Assembly: GCA_013397435.1 (NCBI GenBank)
Contig: VZRG01000762.1
Span: 208,941 to 272,940 of the forward strand
Length of the DNA stretch: 64,000 bases
Source: Erythrocercus mccallii
Taxonomy: Eukaryota; Chordata; Aves; Passeriformes; Dicruridae
Direction: 5' to 3'
Shown here piece after piece: positions 1 to 11,581 of this stretch. The position numbers and the translations under genes are program-made. The notes under the pieces were generated by a model that made no database searches, was not told the DNA's origin, and saw only the letters and a program-made list of their open reading frames with translations. Each line of letters opens with the position of its first letter. The stretch's first letter is position 1.

Positions 1-2329
1 CACAACACCTGAATATCTTCATGTGAAGAGATTCAGACTTCACTCTTCCCCTCTTCCCCCTCTTACAAAATACACCCACATACACAGTGATGCTGGTGTG
101 GGACAAATGATGCTCCAGATTCCTCCATGAAGGCATAGTGCTTTACAAGGAGTGCAAGATTCCCTAGACTAGAAAAATAGCTGAGTAGAAGGAACAATGC
201 ACTTCACGGGGGTCCAGACACTCAAGACACAGAAGTCCTTGGCCTTCCTCATAGCACCAAAACATACCTCAGTCATAATGCCAATCATTGCTTGGCATAA
301 AGCTGTCCTAGGAGCAAAAGTTAGTCAAGTACTCTTCTCTGTCCAGTGACTTTCCATGAAAGTCTGTAACAAATTCATAGCCCTTAGACCTTTTAAATGG
401 CCCTTCCTTAACATGAAAAGCACATTTAGACCCTGTAGAGAAATGTCTGACTGCAGGATTTTCTGGAGATAAAAAATTATTTTTAACATTTCTGATGAAG
501 CTTTGAAACTGAAAACCTGAATGGCTGCTGTAATTGCTATCCTATTGGATAAGAAAAAACAGCAATATAGGTGCTTGTGACCATAAGTTAGAGATCTTGA
601 GAGTATGTGGAATATACCTTAGATGTAAAGAGAGAATGGAAGATAGTGGCATCATTTTTCTGAAAAGTGAAAGAGTGTAAAATGGGGGTGGGTGCGTGTG
701 TGACTGAGGGTGGTAGGAAAACTAGATTATATAATAATAGCTGTGATTTTCTATTTTTTTAGGAAGTCAATAAATTTTAATGATCTTTTTTGCCAATTGA
801 TTTTATTGTACCTAATTTCTGAAGTAAAAGGCTCTATCCACAAAACAAACAAAAAAAGACCAAAACCTGCTAATATAAAGATTTACTGCAAGAAATACAT
901 ACATTGTCCTTATTCAATGTCAAAGGAAATAGTACAGGCAGAGAAGGTCATCCTGCTTCCAAAATCCAATGAGAGCTGACTCTAATTGTGGTCTTACCCA
1001 GGAAATAAAGTCTTGATCTCCTTTTGAGCTTATATCTCCATCTCAGATGAAGGCCATGTAGTCTCATCAGAGAACTAAGCTTGTACTCCACTTTTCAAAA
1101 TAAAAAATACAATTTGGGTGGTTCACCCAAAATCGTAAAATTTTTTTTGCAAATTAAAATTGTATAAATCCCATCTGAAGTACCTGACTTAGCCTATAAA
1201 CTACAACTACATTTAGCTCAGGCCTGTGGGTGCCACACAGTTGAAAATCCAGCACCATCAAACATCACATGCAACATTTCTCTCTTCCTTAATTCCAAGG
1301 TCCTTTCTGCAGCTAATGCTGAAATCTCACCCTAGATAATGACCAAATGACAAGGGGATAGTCTCTCTTAGTGTACTACAGAAAGTGGTAATTACATTTT
1401 CATTGCCAGGAATCTGCCTTCAGATACAATTAAAACTTTTGTGGAGAGGAGTTAATAGCAATACAGGGACTCATGATCAGGTTTGGTGTAGACAGATAGA
1501 AGTCAGAGCAAAAAGAAAATATAAATATTGTACAATCCAGGTTCAGTTTGCAAAGATGAAAATTAAAAAATCACCCTCTCCCCCAGCAGAAACTTTCTGC
1601 TTGTAATTGAGAAAATCTAAACTGACAGTAAATCTGAAACAAAATCAATATTACCTTATAGTGTGATTTATAATGAGACACTTTTCAAAGGAAACTGGCA
1701 CTTTAAAAGCCAGGCTGTTCTCTCTGATTGAAGGTTTTCACCATGAAAATGTCTGGCTAAGAAATAGCAGATTTACAGGGTAGGCAGCAATTGCTCATTA
1801 GGTGAAAGCAAAACTTAATCCAAAATTACTTTCTCAGATTTTTATATAGCCCATTTGAAACAAGTTTTTGGAGCTTCATATCAAGGGTATTCTTGTGAAT
1901 AGAACAGAAACAGCAATCTTACTTGAAGCAAATGTTTCTCTTAGTAGTTGTCTAAACAGTTTCTTGAATACAAATGTTAATATTGTGTAAAAATATAAAA
2001 AAGAGTGTACTGCATTTTGTTATTTATTCGTTATACAAATAAAAAGGAGGAAAAAATCCATGTTTTTAGGTGGGAAAATTCTTGCAAAAAAACTTAATAA
2101 ATTTTTATTCAATAATTCAGAGGTTTAAGATTCTGTTGTATTTTTGTTTTAGATATTTTTGTTTTCTGCAAAAGATAAAAATATCCAAAATATCTTTTAT
2201 AATTAGCAGGTGGTTCTTTATAGCAAAAATGCTAATACAGAAGTAGCAACAGCTGTGAAGGAAGATATCAAAATCAAGTGTATTAAGATAAAGCATCATT
2301 TGTTTTTATAAAGAGGTGTTTATTTTGTG

Positions 2330-2830
2330 ATAATGGATGCAATTAATACCAGCATATGCTAGAGTGTTCATGGAATCAGTAATTAATGTAGCATCAATTT
2401 CAATGGGTTTTAAGAGCATTCACAATGTTACAGATATTCAAATCTCTCATCAAACACAAACCAATTTGCTTAATAAATCAACAGTCTTGAACATATTTTT
2501 CTATAACATGAATGTTACAGGTATGTCAGTTAAGACTTGATTTTAATAGTGATAACAGAAGGAAGTGTTTTTTGCTCCTAATTGAATAGTTCAGGCATTT
2601 AAAATATTGATCATAGGGAGTGAGTGCTAATTACTTAAGCTAAGAACAGCTGTGAACAGACATCATTAATGTTCATCTACCATAATTTATGCTTGTAGCA
2701 ATATGGCTCTTTTCAGCAAAATTTAAATTAAAGAAAGCTAGATTTAAATTTGAAAGTGAAGAAAATGAAGATTGTTGCATGAAAAATTATGCCATACTGA
2801 GCTGTAAATGGCATAACTCCACTACAATTT
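2330..2830. promoter_or_regulatory. Possible conserved non-coding element
   Basis: This stretch is dense in TAAT/ATTA cores (for example near 2343, 2382, 2628 and 2668) and contains no repeat, low-complexity tract or long open frame. Vertebrate developmental enhancers in gene deserts often look like this. The call rests on sequence texture only, and ordinary AT-rich DNA could look the same. An alignment to other bird genomes would settle it. Confidence 0.2.
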
Positions 2831-3710
2831 TGGGACCCTCTAAAGTTTAACTCTAGACCTCTCAGGTAGTGTGAGGATAATTAAACCTGTAGCCGTCTAA
2901 CAATAATTAAGACTTTTTCCTTCTGTTGTGCACCTATTAAATGGTGTCAGTGGTCTTTCCAAATACTAATGAACTGAAACACACTGTGAGGTACAATAGG
3001 TTAGTAAGGATTTATTCCCATCATACGGATGAGAAAACTCAGGAATATGTGCAGTGCAGGGTGGTCTGAAAATTAATAATTTGATAACTGGCTACAAGTG
3101 GCTACAAAGCAGTATAATATCTAGTTCCTTGACATTTATTGGGTGTGCAAAACACATTCAATCCACACCAGCTTTATATTCTGTGGAAGTCAAAATCAGA
3201 TCCTGTTATAAAGGTATTTCTCTGGAGAGATATTTGCACTCTATCTAGACTAACGTCAGTGAATTATATGGTGCATTGTTTCTTTTTATTTTTTTAAAAA
3301 ACACCCTTGTCAGACTTCACCGCTCCTGTGGCCTGTCATGTATCTCTAACTGCAAAGTAAATGATTGAAAACAATCCTTACTGCAAAACACTCAAGTTGA
3401 AGACTATGGGCTGTGGCCTTACATATCAGCAGTCCAAACAAGAATTTGGGAATCTGCTTTTTAGAGTAAGTCTGTCTCTGTGTGTTGAGGATGTCTTCCC
3501 TATTCCTCCCTGCCTCCCCAAAGTCACAAGTGTCCCTCTTTCTCCCTTTTGTCACACAGGGTTGTCTGCTAAGAGCAGTGATAAGACTCCTGCTGGCAAA
3601 CTGAAGGTAAAAATAGCTGAAATGTGCCCTGAAGATTCAAAAGAATTCCCCACTCTTGAATCCAGCCCCAAAATTATTAAACAGGGCAGGCTACTTAGAC
3701 TGCCTAAAAG

Positions 3711-3738
3711 ACACCTATGCATTTCATAGGTGTTTTTA
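3711..3738 (+). other. Perfect 9-bp hairpin followed by a T run
   Basis: The arms at 3711-3719 and 3725-3733 are exact reverse complements with a 5-nt loop, and five T residues follow. The shape resembles a bacterial intrinsic terminator, but in a vertebrate nuclear context it has no such meaning. It is recorded only as local structure. Confidence 0.3.
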
Positions 3739-5601
3739 ATTAGCTTTTGAAATGCTGTCAAAAAGAAAGTGTCCATTCACACTTGGCACCTTGACAGGGG
3801 TCACACCTGGGACATATGGTGCATGAGCAAAACCAGCTACAGTGAAACCCTGAGTACAGCAGACATCCTGAGCTCACATTTCCCCTATAGTATAACCAGG
3901 CTATTTTTAAACAGAGAATATTTAATGTCTTCTACAGCCAGGGTATGTCCTTAACCTGGCAGTACAGATATGATCCAGCTCTTCAGAGCTGCCTACACAC
4001 ACAGGCATCATCTCATGGAGTTTTGACCATTCTGAGAATTAGATAGAGTAAGAAAAAAGAAGCTTGAGTTGCTCTGTGGCCAGTCTGATAGGGTTGAGGT
4101 AGTTCATGAATCCCAAATTATTTCATTTTAAGAAGAAGAATCTCTTGCCTAAGACGGCAGCTGGGGAGCAATTTCCTGTTGTAGAGTTGTAATAACTCAT
4201 ACTAAATGCTTTCTTACTCCCGGGGAGGCAACAGACAGAGAATGATACCTTTTTCCCCAGCACAACATTTTTAGCATGGAAATACCTTTTCTTAAATTTC
4301 TTAAAATGATGAGGTACTCTGATTCAGAAGCGTCAATGACTCAGGAATTTAAACTGCGAGAAGTTAATAAATTCCTTTCCTGGCTGAAACAAACTACATT
4401 TTTCCCCTTGTTTTGGGGGGTTTATTTGGTTGTGTTTTTTCTTTCTTTTGTGGAGAGGAATTCTTTCATGTTACCTTGAAAGAATTGAACAATATCTATA
4501 CAACTACAGAGCCATTACCAGAAGCTTCTAGCTCAGAAATATTTCAGGCAGGCAGCAGACATTGTATGAATAGTATCCCAAAAGCTCTTTTCTGTCTTCA
4601 TGAAGCACATTTTAAGTTTTAGACACTTGGACAGAATTGCATGTGCTTAAGGTTCTGAGGCAAGAAATGCTACTTGACCTCTAAATTCAGCCATAAACTG
4701 GGTTTTGTTAGCATACAAAGTTGTTCACTGCAGACGATTAAGGAAAGAATCGCATTAAAAATGTAAAAGAATGATTTTCAAACTGTATTCTGTTCTTCAG
4801 TTCTCTGTGATTCTGAGCATATACTTTTCCAACATCATATAATATGCAATGTTTAATTGAGTACTATATTAGCCGAGGACTTATCTGTATATATTTAACA
4901 TTTCAATGTTCTCTTGGAAACTACATGCCAGTGAAACCATAAAGTTGCTGGAATGGCTCAAATTACACCATTAGATAAGTGAAAATGCCCATTATTTTGT
5001 TTATGGAAAAATATGGTTATTACATATTATCATTACTATGGCTTCATATTGTGATTAATTCATCTGAACAAATATAAATGTTTTAACAGAAACTTCTGAA
5101 AGATTTGTCCTCACTTTATTTGTAGGAAGCAACTAGACATTTCAAGGATACAGTTGGAGGCCTTGTGAGAGCAGTTTGAATTGCCTGAGGCAGACCAGCC
5201 CTGGATAAAGAAGCAATCAACAAGATTTGGCATTTGCTTCAGATGTTTGTTTAGGGATATGAAAGAAAGGGACTGAGCTCCTGAGAGGGGCACATGTGAA
5301 AGTGCTGTCCTTGCTCCTTGCTGCCTCTGTGCCATCGTGCTTTGTTGCTATTTGTACTCTGTGGAAAATATCAGGAGAGATGAAAGTATTCCCCCCAGAA
5401 TATTATCTGAAAATACCCTTGCTCACTGACCAATGCCCAACCTGTCCCACAGCAGTAATTGGGCCCTCCCAGCCAATTCCCTCCAGCTTAAATACTGAAC
5501 ATGACAATCTGTAGTACTGAATATCGCTTGGCCAGTTCAAGTCACCTTGCTCTCCCCTAGCTTCTTGTGCACCTCTTCACTGGCAGAACCTGAGACACTA
5601 A

Positions 5602-5654
5602 AAAGTCCTTAAGGTAAGGACTTTGGTTGTGGCTCTACTAAGCCACAACCAAAA
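5602..5654. repeat. Two adjacent perfect inverted repeats (twin hairpins)
   Basis: The first hairpin has 10-bp arms (5602-5611 and 5615-5624) with a 3-nt loop. The second has 13-bp arms (5622-5634 and 5641-5653) with a 6-nt loop. All 23 arm pairs are exact, and the two hairpins share three T residues at 5622-5624. Such pairs can arise from template switching at a replication fork. No terminal repeats or target duplication mark it as a transposon, and it is too short for a typical microRNA precursor. Confidence 0.85.
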
Positions 5655-5923
5655 CATCAGTATGTTATCAACATCGCTTTCATACCAGATCAAAAACACA
5701 ATTCTGTTCCAGCTGCTAAGGAGAACATGAACTCTATCCCAGCTGAAACCAGGGCAGGGCAGACATACATTTGGACGCTATTAAACCCTGAGGTGTAAGC
5801 ATGCATCCTTGTGCAACAGCAAAGCCCTTGTGGCTGTGAGTCAGCTCAGAACAGTAGTCTTGCCATTTCATGAATAACATCAAATAGGAGAAATCACCAT
5901 TGAAAATTGTAAGACATGGACAA
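5655..5923. other. Unique non-coding spacer
   Basis: This lies between the twin hairpins and the GATA microsatellite. No gene or repeat was seen. Confidence 0.5.
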
Positions 5924-5993
5924 ATAGATAGATAGATGATAGATAGATAGATAGATAGATAGATTAGATAGATAGATAGATAGATAGATAGAT

Positions 5994-6039
<46 letters not shown>

Positions 6040-6043
6040 GATT
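5924..6043. repeat. (GATA)n microsatellite, interrupted
   Basis: About 120 bp of tandem GATA/TAGA units are broken by a GAT unit near 5935-5940, an extra T near 5964 and a TA insertion near 5993. The reverse strand reads as a long Ser-Ile-Tyr-Leu repeat frame, which is purely a product of the tetranucleotide. Long GATA arrays are usually length-polymorphic. Similar arrays (Bkm-type) are known to be enriched on some vertebrate sex chromosomes, but nothing here shows which chromosome this is. Confidence 0.97.
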
Positions 6044-7727
6044 ATAGGAGTGCCCATCCCGGAGGGGTCCCAAATTACCAGCACAGGGAGTAAAAGCAGC
6101 TGTTGGCTTGAGTCAGGGAGAGTCTTTTTCAGAGAGAAATCAGTGTGGGACCCTTTTTCTCTGTTCTAAAGATAATAAAGATATACAGAAAGTGTGTGGA
6201 GATAATTATTCATAAAAGGTTTCTTCTACAATTTAAGCATAAAGACAAGCTACAATGGGGGGTTGGTTTTTGGTGCCTGTATCTCAGTATCTGCCACTAG
6301 CCAAAAAATGGGTATATAAGAACCAAACCACCATAGGCTATTCAAATTCCACACACTGATGTGGTTCCTATATCTCAACTTTATACATACTGAGAATTTC
6401 ATTCAGTATCTCTTCTAGCATGTGAGGTGAACCATGAATTGTATTTCCCTGTGAACAAAGCTCTCTTCATATATATCTAGCTGTCAGTCATTTTTCTTTA
6501 AATGAAAACCAGATTTTTGGTGGATAAAAGTGGCTGCAGATAGAACTGCACACATTAAGAATTTAATCTATTAGGCCTAGACCCCAATCCATGCAGATGT
6601 AATTGAAAGATCAGGGTCATAAAACACGACCACAGTACCTTCCAGAGTCTGTTTTTGTATGAAGATGATTCAATGGCTTCTTTTGTAATTATAGTTTCCT
6701 TAATTCAGAACAGTCTTTTACCGAAAGCTGTAAGTAGTTGATGGTCTTTATTAAACACCTAAAAAAAAAAACCAAACTATTACCTACTACCTAACCTATT
6801 TATTAAAAATAGACATTTCAAGATTAGAGTTAGCCTTTTGCTAATAATCTCATAAAAAAGTAATTTCCATTCAACAATATAAGAACAAAGAGGTTTTGTT
6901 TTAATTTCCTTGTGATGGAATTTCAATTTTAATTTGAATCCATCAAAATATTCCTCATTTTTGGCCTTAAAATTCTTGATTCCTTTATGCTCTGATAGTC
7001 TTTAAAAACAATTCGGTTATCATTTATCTCCAAATAGTCCAAGAATCAGGGAGACTAGGGCCTACATAAGCCTGAGAATTCTGCTCCATTTAGACACTTG
7101 CACCATACTACATCGCAGAAAATTAGTAGGTTTGCAGCATCTATTTTAATCCCACCAGAAATGGCAGCATTAAACCTTTCCTAAGCATGAATCCTTTTTT
7201 GCCTTCTCTCATTAAATCCTGAACTTTCTGAGGAAAGATGTTTTTTACTGGTCTTTTCTCTATCTACCATTTTTAGCAGGAAGTAATTTTGCTGACAGAT
7301 GAGTGTTTTGATGCATGTCTTTGCTTTTACACAGATACTAACTTCCAGATGGAGTAAGAGCTTTGTTCACTTTTTCACTCACAATGATGCTTTCAAATGT
7401 GAGGACACTTACTGGTCATTCCCACAACATGATAAAAAAAAATTATATAAAACACAATGTAATAAGAACCCCACAATAGAGGCACATCAGCAGCTGCAGC
7501 ACCTGTTCAGTTACTGTCACTGAGGAGAATCAAACTGGGCTTTTCAGTACTCACTCTTTCAAAAGCAGATGTTCTTTTTCAGCAGTACTAATACCTAAGA
7601 TTTTTCCTCAGTACAGAGGTGATATTTTATCATGGATTCCGCTTCATATATCAATGCTTACAACGCCACACACAATCACTTGCAGCAGTTCTTCTCCATG
7701 GAAAAGAAGATGTGACAATTTTATACC
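6044..7727. other. Unique AT-rich non-coding sequence
   Basis: No gene, RNA or interspersed repeat was recognised. There is a short A run near 6763-6770 and otherwise mixed sequence. Confidence 0.5.
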
Positions 7728-7880
7728 AAGCACTGGCACGGGTCACCTAGAGATATTGTGGATCCCCTAGCTCCTTGAGGATACTTAAAAGCCACCTGGG
7801 CATTTTCCCTGGCAACGGAGTCCAGGAGGCCCTGCATCTTGTACCAAAGGTCCCTCCCAATCTCAACCACTCTGTGATTG
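7728..7880 (+). mobile_element. CR1 LINE 3'-end fragment
   Basis: The order of motifs follows the CR1 3' end. It has the 'single-copy amplitude' phrase around CACTGGCACGGGT at 7730, the 'GATATT..AAAGCCACCTGGGCA' stretch near 7780-7805, the CCTGGCAACGGAGTCCAGGA segment near 7808, and the terminal GGTCCCTCCCAATCTCAACC plus CTGTGATTG tail ending at 7880. The element is on the plus strand, 5'-truncated and diverged. It lacks the repeated ATTCTATG terminus beyond one degraded unit. Confidence 0.82.
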
Positions 7881-9751
7881 GCAATCTTTTCCATTATTTT
7901 TCTCTAAATTGTTTTCAACAGATGAAAACACAGCTCTCCTTCATATGGGCTGCACAGCAGTCAGGAAGTAGTGCATTGTGAGTGTGGCTCAGGAGCAACC
8001 CCTATGATCAGCCAAAGCCAAAGTTTTCCATGGCTGAAGCAAGAGCACTGAATGGAGCCACAAAGATGTTTAGGCAAATCACGCAAACTCATTTTACAGC
8101 CAAACCTCTTGAAGCCTGTATTGGATTTACCTCACCAGGAGCTTATCTCAACAGCCAACCTAAAGGCAACAGAAAAACTCCATTTTTGAAACAAAAACAT
8201 GATGACCCACAACTCTTTTTTGTTGTTGTTGTTGTTGTTAAATAGCACAAAGGGAAAGTAAAAGAAAACCACTATTCAAAAGCACAGTTGCTTGACTAAT
8301 CTACAGAAGTAACAGAGACCCTGAGTGGAAGTGTATAGTTCAAATAGTTCATTTTATAAAAAAAAAAATCAGAACCATCAACAGGTTTTGCTCATTTTTC
8401 TTGAATTTTGTCAAATAGCTGAATTGGAGAAAACAAAATTAAGACAACAAAATACTGTCTTAGAATGTTCAGTATTTTCTATGTTTCAGGTCGAACTACA
8501 CTTCTAACATTTCTTTCAACTCAGTAATCAAGAAAACCCACACAGAAATCTATACCAGGAAAAACATGATGAAATCCAAATGACAGCACTCACTGGGGAT
8601 GAAGATAATACTTCATTCAACATAAAATAATACTTTTTGGGTCTTCTAAATTATTCAATAAAGAAAGCTGTTAAATTGCCCTTGGCTCTGTCAGTAAGCA
8701 AAAATTCATCGTGATAAAACATTAAGTAACTTTGGGGAAAAAAAGCATGTTGTGTAATGAGCTGGTTATATAAAAATGAAAAGTAATTAGTTGTTCAGTT
8801 TATTTGTCAAGTTTTTTCCTATTGTCAACTGTCCAAGACAAATCTCTGAAGGAAATACAATGTATTTAAAGTAGTGTATTTTTCCATTAATTTTAAAATA
8901 CATTTTGTTAAAATATTTCCTCTCTTCATAGGTTTAACTCTAAAAATGTACAGAGTAAAAACTAGGCATTTGTTGAATCTATATTTAAGTAGAGGTGCTT
9001 TGTTTTAATTGAATAAATAAACTTAATAATAAATGGTCATTTTAGAGATATGCGCAAAAGACATTTTATAATGGTGCCACCTTTATAAAAATCACACAAG
9101 TGGTTTGTGTAATATCCATATTCAGGAGTTTCTTACTGTCTTGAGTAATGCCTAGTGCTTTTAGAAACTTTTCACTCCTTCTAACTGCAGCTGTTCACAC
9201 AGTCTATATAGAATTACAGTGCCTGTTTAAGTAGTCTGGACTGACAATTTTCTCCTTTGTCAATCTATTTCAACCATGCTTCCTAAACAGTTCAGAGACC
9301 CCATGTAGATTTTAGCATTCACCACTGCTTATTATTCTTAAAAAAGAAAGCAAATCACAGATCCATATCCAAAATCACTGAGTTTGTGATCTTACTGGTA
9401 GCAAAACAGCCAGCTCTGACAGCAACCAAAGAGATCACTGATGGCAAAAGAAAGTGCCTCTGGTGTTCTTCCACCATCATATTTAATGGATGCAGTTCTG
9501 AAGCCAGAACTAATTTCACTGAGCTAGGTAATACAACTATCAGTTTTGGGAAAAATCCATGGATTTTCATCCTTGGTGCATCTTTTGGCATCCAAATACT
9601 TTGGTAACTCTGTTCTTTGTGCTCAAAAAAACCCCCAACCCTATTTGAAAGGTTTTTGCCTGGCTGAAGTGACAGTCACCACAACAATGTTGCAGGAGAT
9701 TTATTTCTCCAGAGACATTATTTTTGTAAGATGCAAAGCTTAGTTAGGTAC
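7881..9751. other. Unique AT-rich sequence with a short (TTG)n tract
   Basis: A TGT/TTG trinucleotide run of about seven units lies at 8220-8239. The rest is unique AT-rich DNA. The part from about 8580 to 9200 has no repeat character and many TAAT-like cores, but no function can be assigned. Confidence 0.5.
8220..8239. repeat. (TGT)n trinucleotide microsatellite
   Basis: Uninterrupted TGT/TTG units follow a T run. It is short, as typical genomic microsatellites are. Confidence 0.9.
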
Positions 9752-10032
9752 TGAATCACAGAATCACTAGGTTGGAAGAGACCTTCAAGATCATCAAGTC
9801 CAATCCAGCCCTAACACCTCAACTAAATCATGGCACTGAGTGTCATATCCAGTCTTTTTTTAAACACATCCAGGGATGGTGACTCCTCCTTCTCACCAGG
9901 CAGACCATTCCAGTACTTTATCATTCTTTCTGTAAAAAACTTTTTCCTAATATCCAACCTATATATCCCTTGGTGCAGCTTGAGACTGTGTCCCCTCATT
10001 CTGTCAGTTACTGCCTGGAGAAAGAGACTGGC
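9752..10032 (-). mobile_element. CR1 LINE 3' end, minus strand
   Basis: Read on the plus strand, it opens with the reverse complement of the CR1 terminus (AATCACAGAATCACTAGGTTGGAAGAGACC) and continues through AAGATCATCAAGTCCAATCC. It then covers the 3' UTR and the C-terminal codons of ORF2. The 3' end of the element is therefore at about 9752, and the copy is 5'-truncated near 10032. It is among the least diverged CR1 copies here, because the last codons of the reverse transcriptase are still open. Confidence 0.95.
9823..10032 (-). pseudogene. CR1 reverse transcriptase C-terminal remnant
   Basis: On the minus strand an open frame of about 70 codons preserves the C-terminal signature of CR1 ORF2: a LHQG..RLDIRKKFFTERMIKYWN stretch, then GLPGEKEESPSL and DVFKKRLD near the end. 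The frame stops at 9823 as the family's does, just before the 3' UTR. Everything upstream (the endonuclease and RT catalytic domains) is missing through 5' truncation, so it cannot encode an active enzyme. The codons are still open, which suggests a fairly young insertion. Confidence 0.9.
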
Positions 10033-10939
10033 ACACAGGGCACAGTGAAACAATTCTCTTAACAGTTTAGTTTCTGTGTAAGATTGTACTTTTGATTTTA
10101 TCTATACTTGTCTTCAAAAAAAGAGCAAAGACTGTTTTTGTCAATATCCTTGTAGTAAGTAAACTCCAATATTTAAAAAATTCTTATATCTCACAAAATG
10201 TTGTTTGTTTACTGGTACAAAGTAGAGAAATTATTCAATGTAAGAAAATGGCTGTTTTATTTAAGAGTTACAAGAGATAAAGAATTGTCAATGTATCTGT
10301 CAGCTGTATTAAAAATTTATGCTTCTTTTTCCCTTTTGAAAACACAATCTCTGCAACACTATGAATCATTCCTTTGTTTCTTACCATGATACTAGATAAG
10401 TTAAATTCAAACAATTTAGTGCAAGGTAACAAATCATAGTTGTTCAAAATTAAAGGTATTCTGAAGCTTTTTTTCACAACAGGCTTAATGAGGGAGAGAA
10501 TTTCTATTACTATGAAGAAATAAAATATACTCACTTTTAGGAATAACAGCAACCCAGAGATATTAGGTGTGGAAGCACAAACAAGGACTGGTGGGGGGTT
10601 TTGCCTATTTTTCCACCTAGCCTAGCATGACACTGACCTAGAAGGCTTCTTTCAGTCCTACATTTCTACAAGAAGAAATCTTGGCATCACCAGGCTGTGA
10701 GACCCTCGAATATCAATCAGGTTCCATATTTTCAGCTTTGTGTTATACCAAAATGTAGTCTTCAACACCAAGTCCAGACTTCTAAGGTTTTTACCCTTGA
10801 GTGACTTGCACAGTTCACTCAGATGCTGCAATCAGTTTCTGTAAGCTGTTACTATACTGTACCATTTTCTGTGTCAGACACCACACTGTAGGTGAGTGAA
10901 ATACAATTTCCACACAGGTGACAAAAAACTAATGATTAG
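10033..10939. other. Unique non-coding sequence between CR1 and LTR
   Basis: No gene was recognised. A patch at about 10560-10665 has a weak resemblance to a decayed CR1 3' end (a GACCTAGAAGGCTTCTTTCAGTCC-like phrase), but it is too diverged to call. Confidence 0.45.
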
Positions 10940-11581
10940 TGTGGCAGTGCATGGCACACGGTTTGGCCCTGTTGGCATCTGTTTAATGTGTTCCCCGTAT
11001 TTTATTCAAAGTTTTCTGCATGTTTTATGAAGTTCTATGTACCCCAGTTAAATCCCTTTGTTCTCATCCCTCACAATTTCCCGCCCTGTCTTGTTTACTG
11101 CTTTGCCTCACGTTTTTCCCGCTCCTAGCCTCGTGCCCCTGTCTGTCCATCACTTGGTCCCTCTGGCCGATTGGTCAGCAGAGTCCTGAGGTGATGGGCC
11201 AGGTGATTGGCCAGCAGGATGGCACCACTTCACCCCACTCCCCTGGTTGGTCGCTACCTGAATCACCCCATTCCTGATCCATCCCCTGCTCTACCCTGAT
11301 TGGCCCTGAGATCCTTGTCTCCGCCCCGAGAGCTGCCCTTTATAACATGATGACAGCACCAGCTCCTTGCTGTCTCCGAGCAGGAGCTTGGGAATAAACA
11401 ACCCTTGTTCTCCACTCTCAGAGAGTCCTTGCCTTTTTCCTCTGCCGAAGCGTCTTGTAGCTGTTAGGTATCAACAGGCGGTTACAGAAGGACTCACTTG
11501 CTAAGTCTGTCGCTGCCCTTGGACCGGAGCTAGCCTGGGGGTCAGCCCAAGGACGACGACGGATTAGAGCCATGCTTTACA
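10940..11581 (+). mobile_element. Solo endogenous retrovirus LTR (ERV), plus strand
   Basis: This GC-richer block starts with TGTGGCAGTG and ends with GCTTTACA. It shows an LTR promoter layout: CCAAT boxes in inverse orientation at 11170-11174, 11206-11210 and 11299-11303, a TATA-like CTTTATAACA at 11338-11347, and AATAAA at 11393-11398. The ends share an imperfect inverted repeat (TGT plus GCATGGC at the left, GCCATGC plus ACA at the right). The flanks read ATTAG on the left and ATTAT on the right, a possible 5-bp target duplication with one mismatch. An alternative right boundary at 11561 is suggested by an exact GATTAG at 10934-10939 and 11562-11567. No internal retroviral sequence flanks it, so it is a solo LTR. 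Confidence 0.85.
11166..11398 (+). promoter_or_regulatory. LTR promoter: CCAAT boxes, TATA box, poly(A) signal
   Basis: Three ATTGG pentamers lie at 11170, 11206 and 11299. They are followed by the TATA-like TTTATAA at about 11339-11345 and AATAAA at 11393. In retroviral LTRs this order marks the U3 promoter and the poly(A) signal. Transcription would run left to right. Whether it is still active cannot be seen from sequence. Confidence 0.6.

Larger units (their letters stand above)
1..5601. other. Unique AT-rich non-coding sequence
   Basis: No exon, RNA gene or recognisable interspersed repeat could be supported here. All open frames are short, lie on both strands and have no recognisable domain. 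The part at about 2330-2830 is rich in homeodomain-type ATTA/TAAT cores and has no repeat character, so it reads like non-coding DNA under constraint; that is an impression, not a demonstrated property. A short hairpin followed by a T run lies at 3711-3738. Confidence 0.6.

Noticed and set aside
3711..3738. Intrinsic-terminator-like hairpin and T run
   Set aside because: Bacterial-type terminators have no role in this vertebrate nuclear context.
5734..6084. 116-codon minus-strand frame rich in Ser-Ile-Tyr-Leu
   Set aside because: It is the translation of the GATA microsatellite; any tetranucleotide repeat without stops gives a 4-residue periodic frame.
10560..10665. Possible decayed CR1 3' end
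   Set aside because: Only scattered phrases match, and no continuous CR1 order could be followed.
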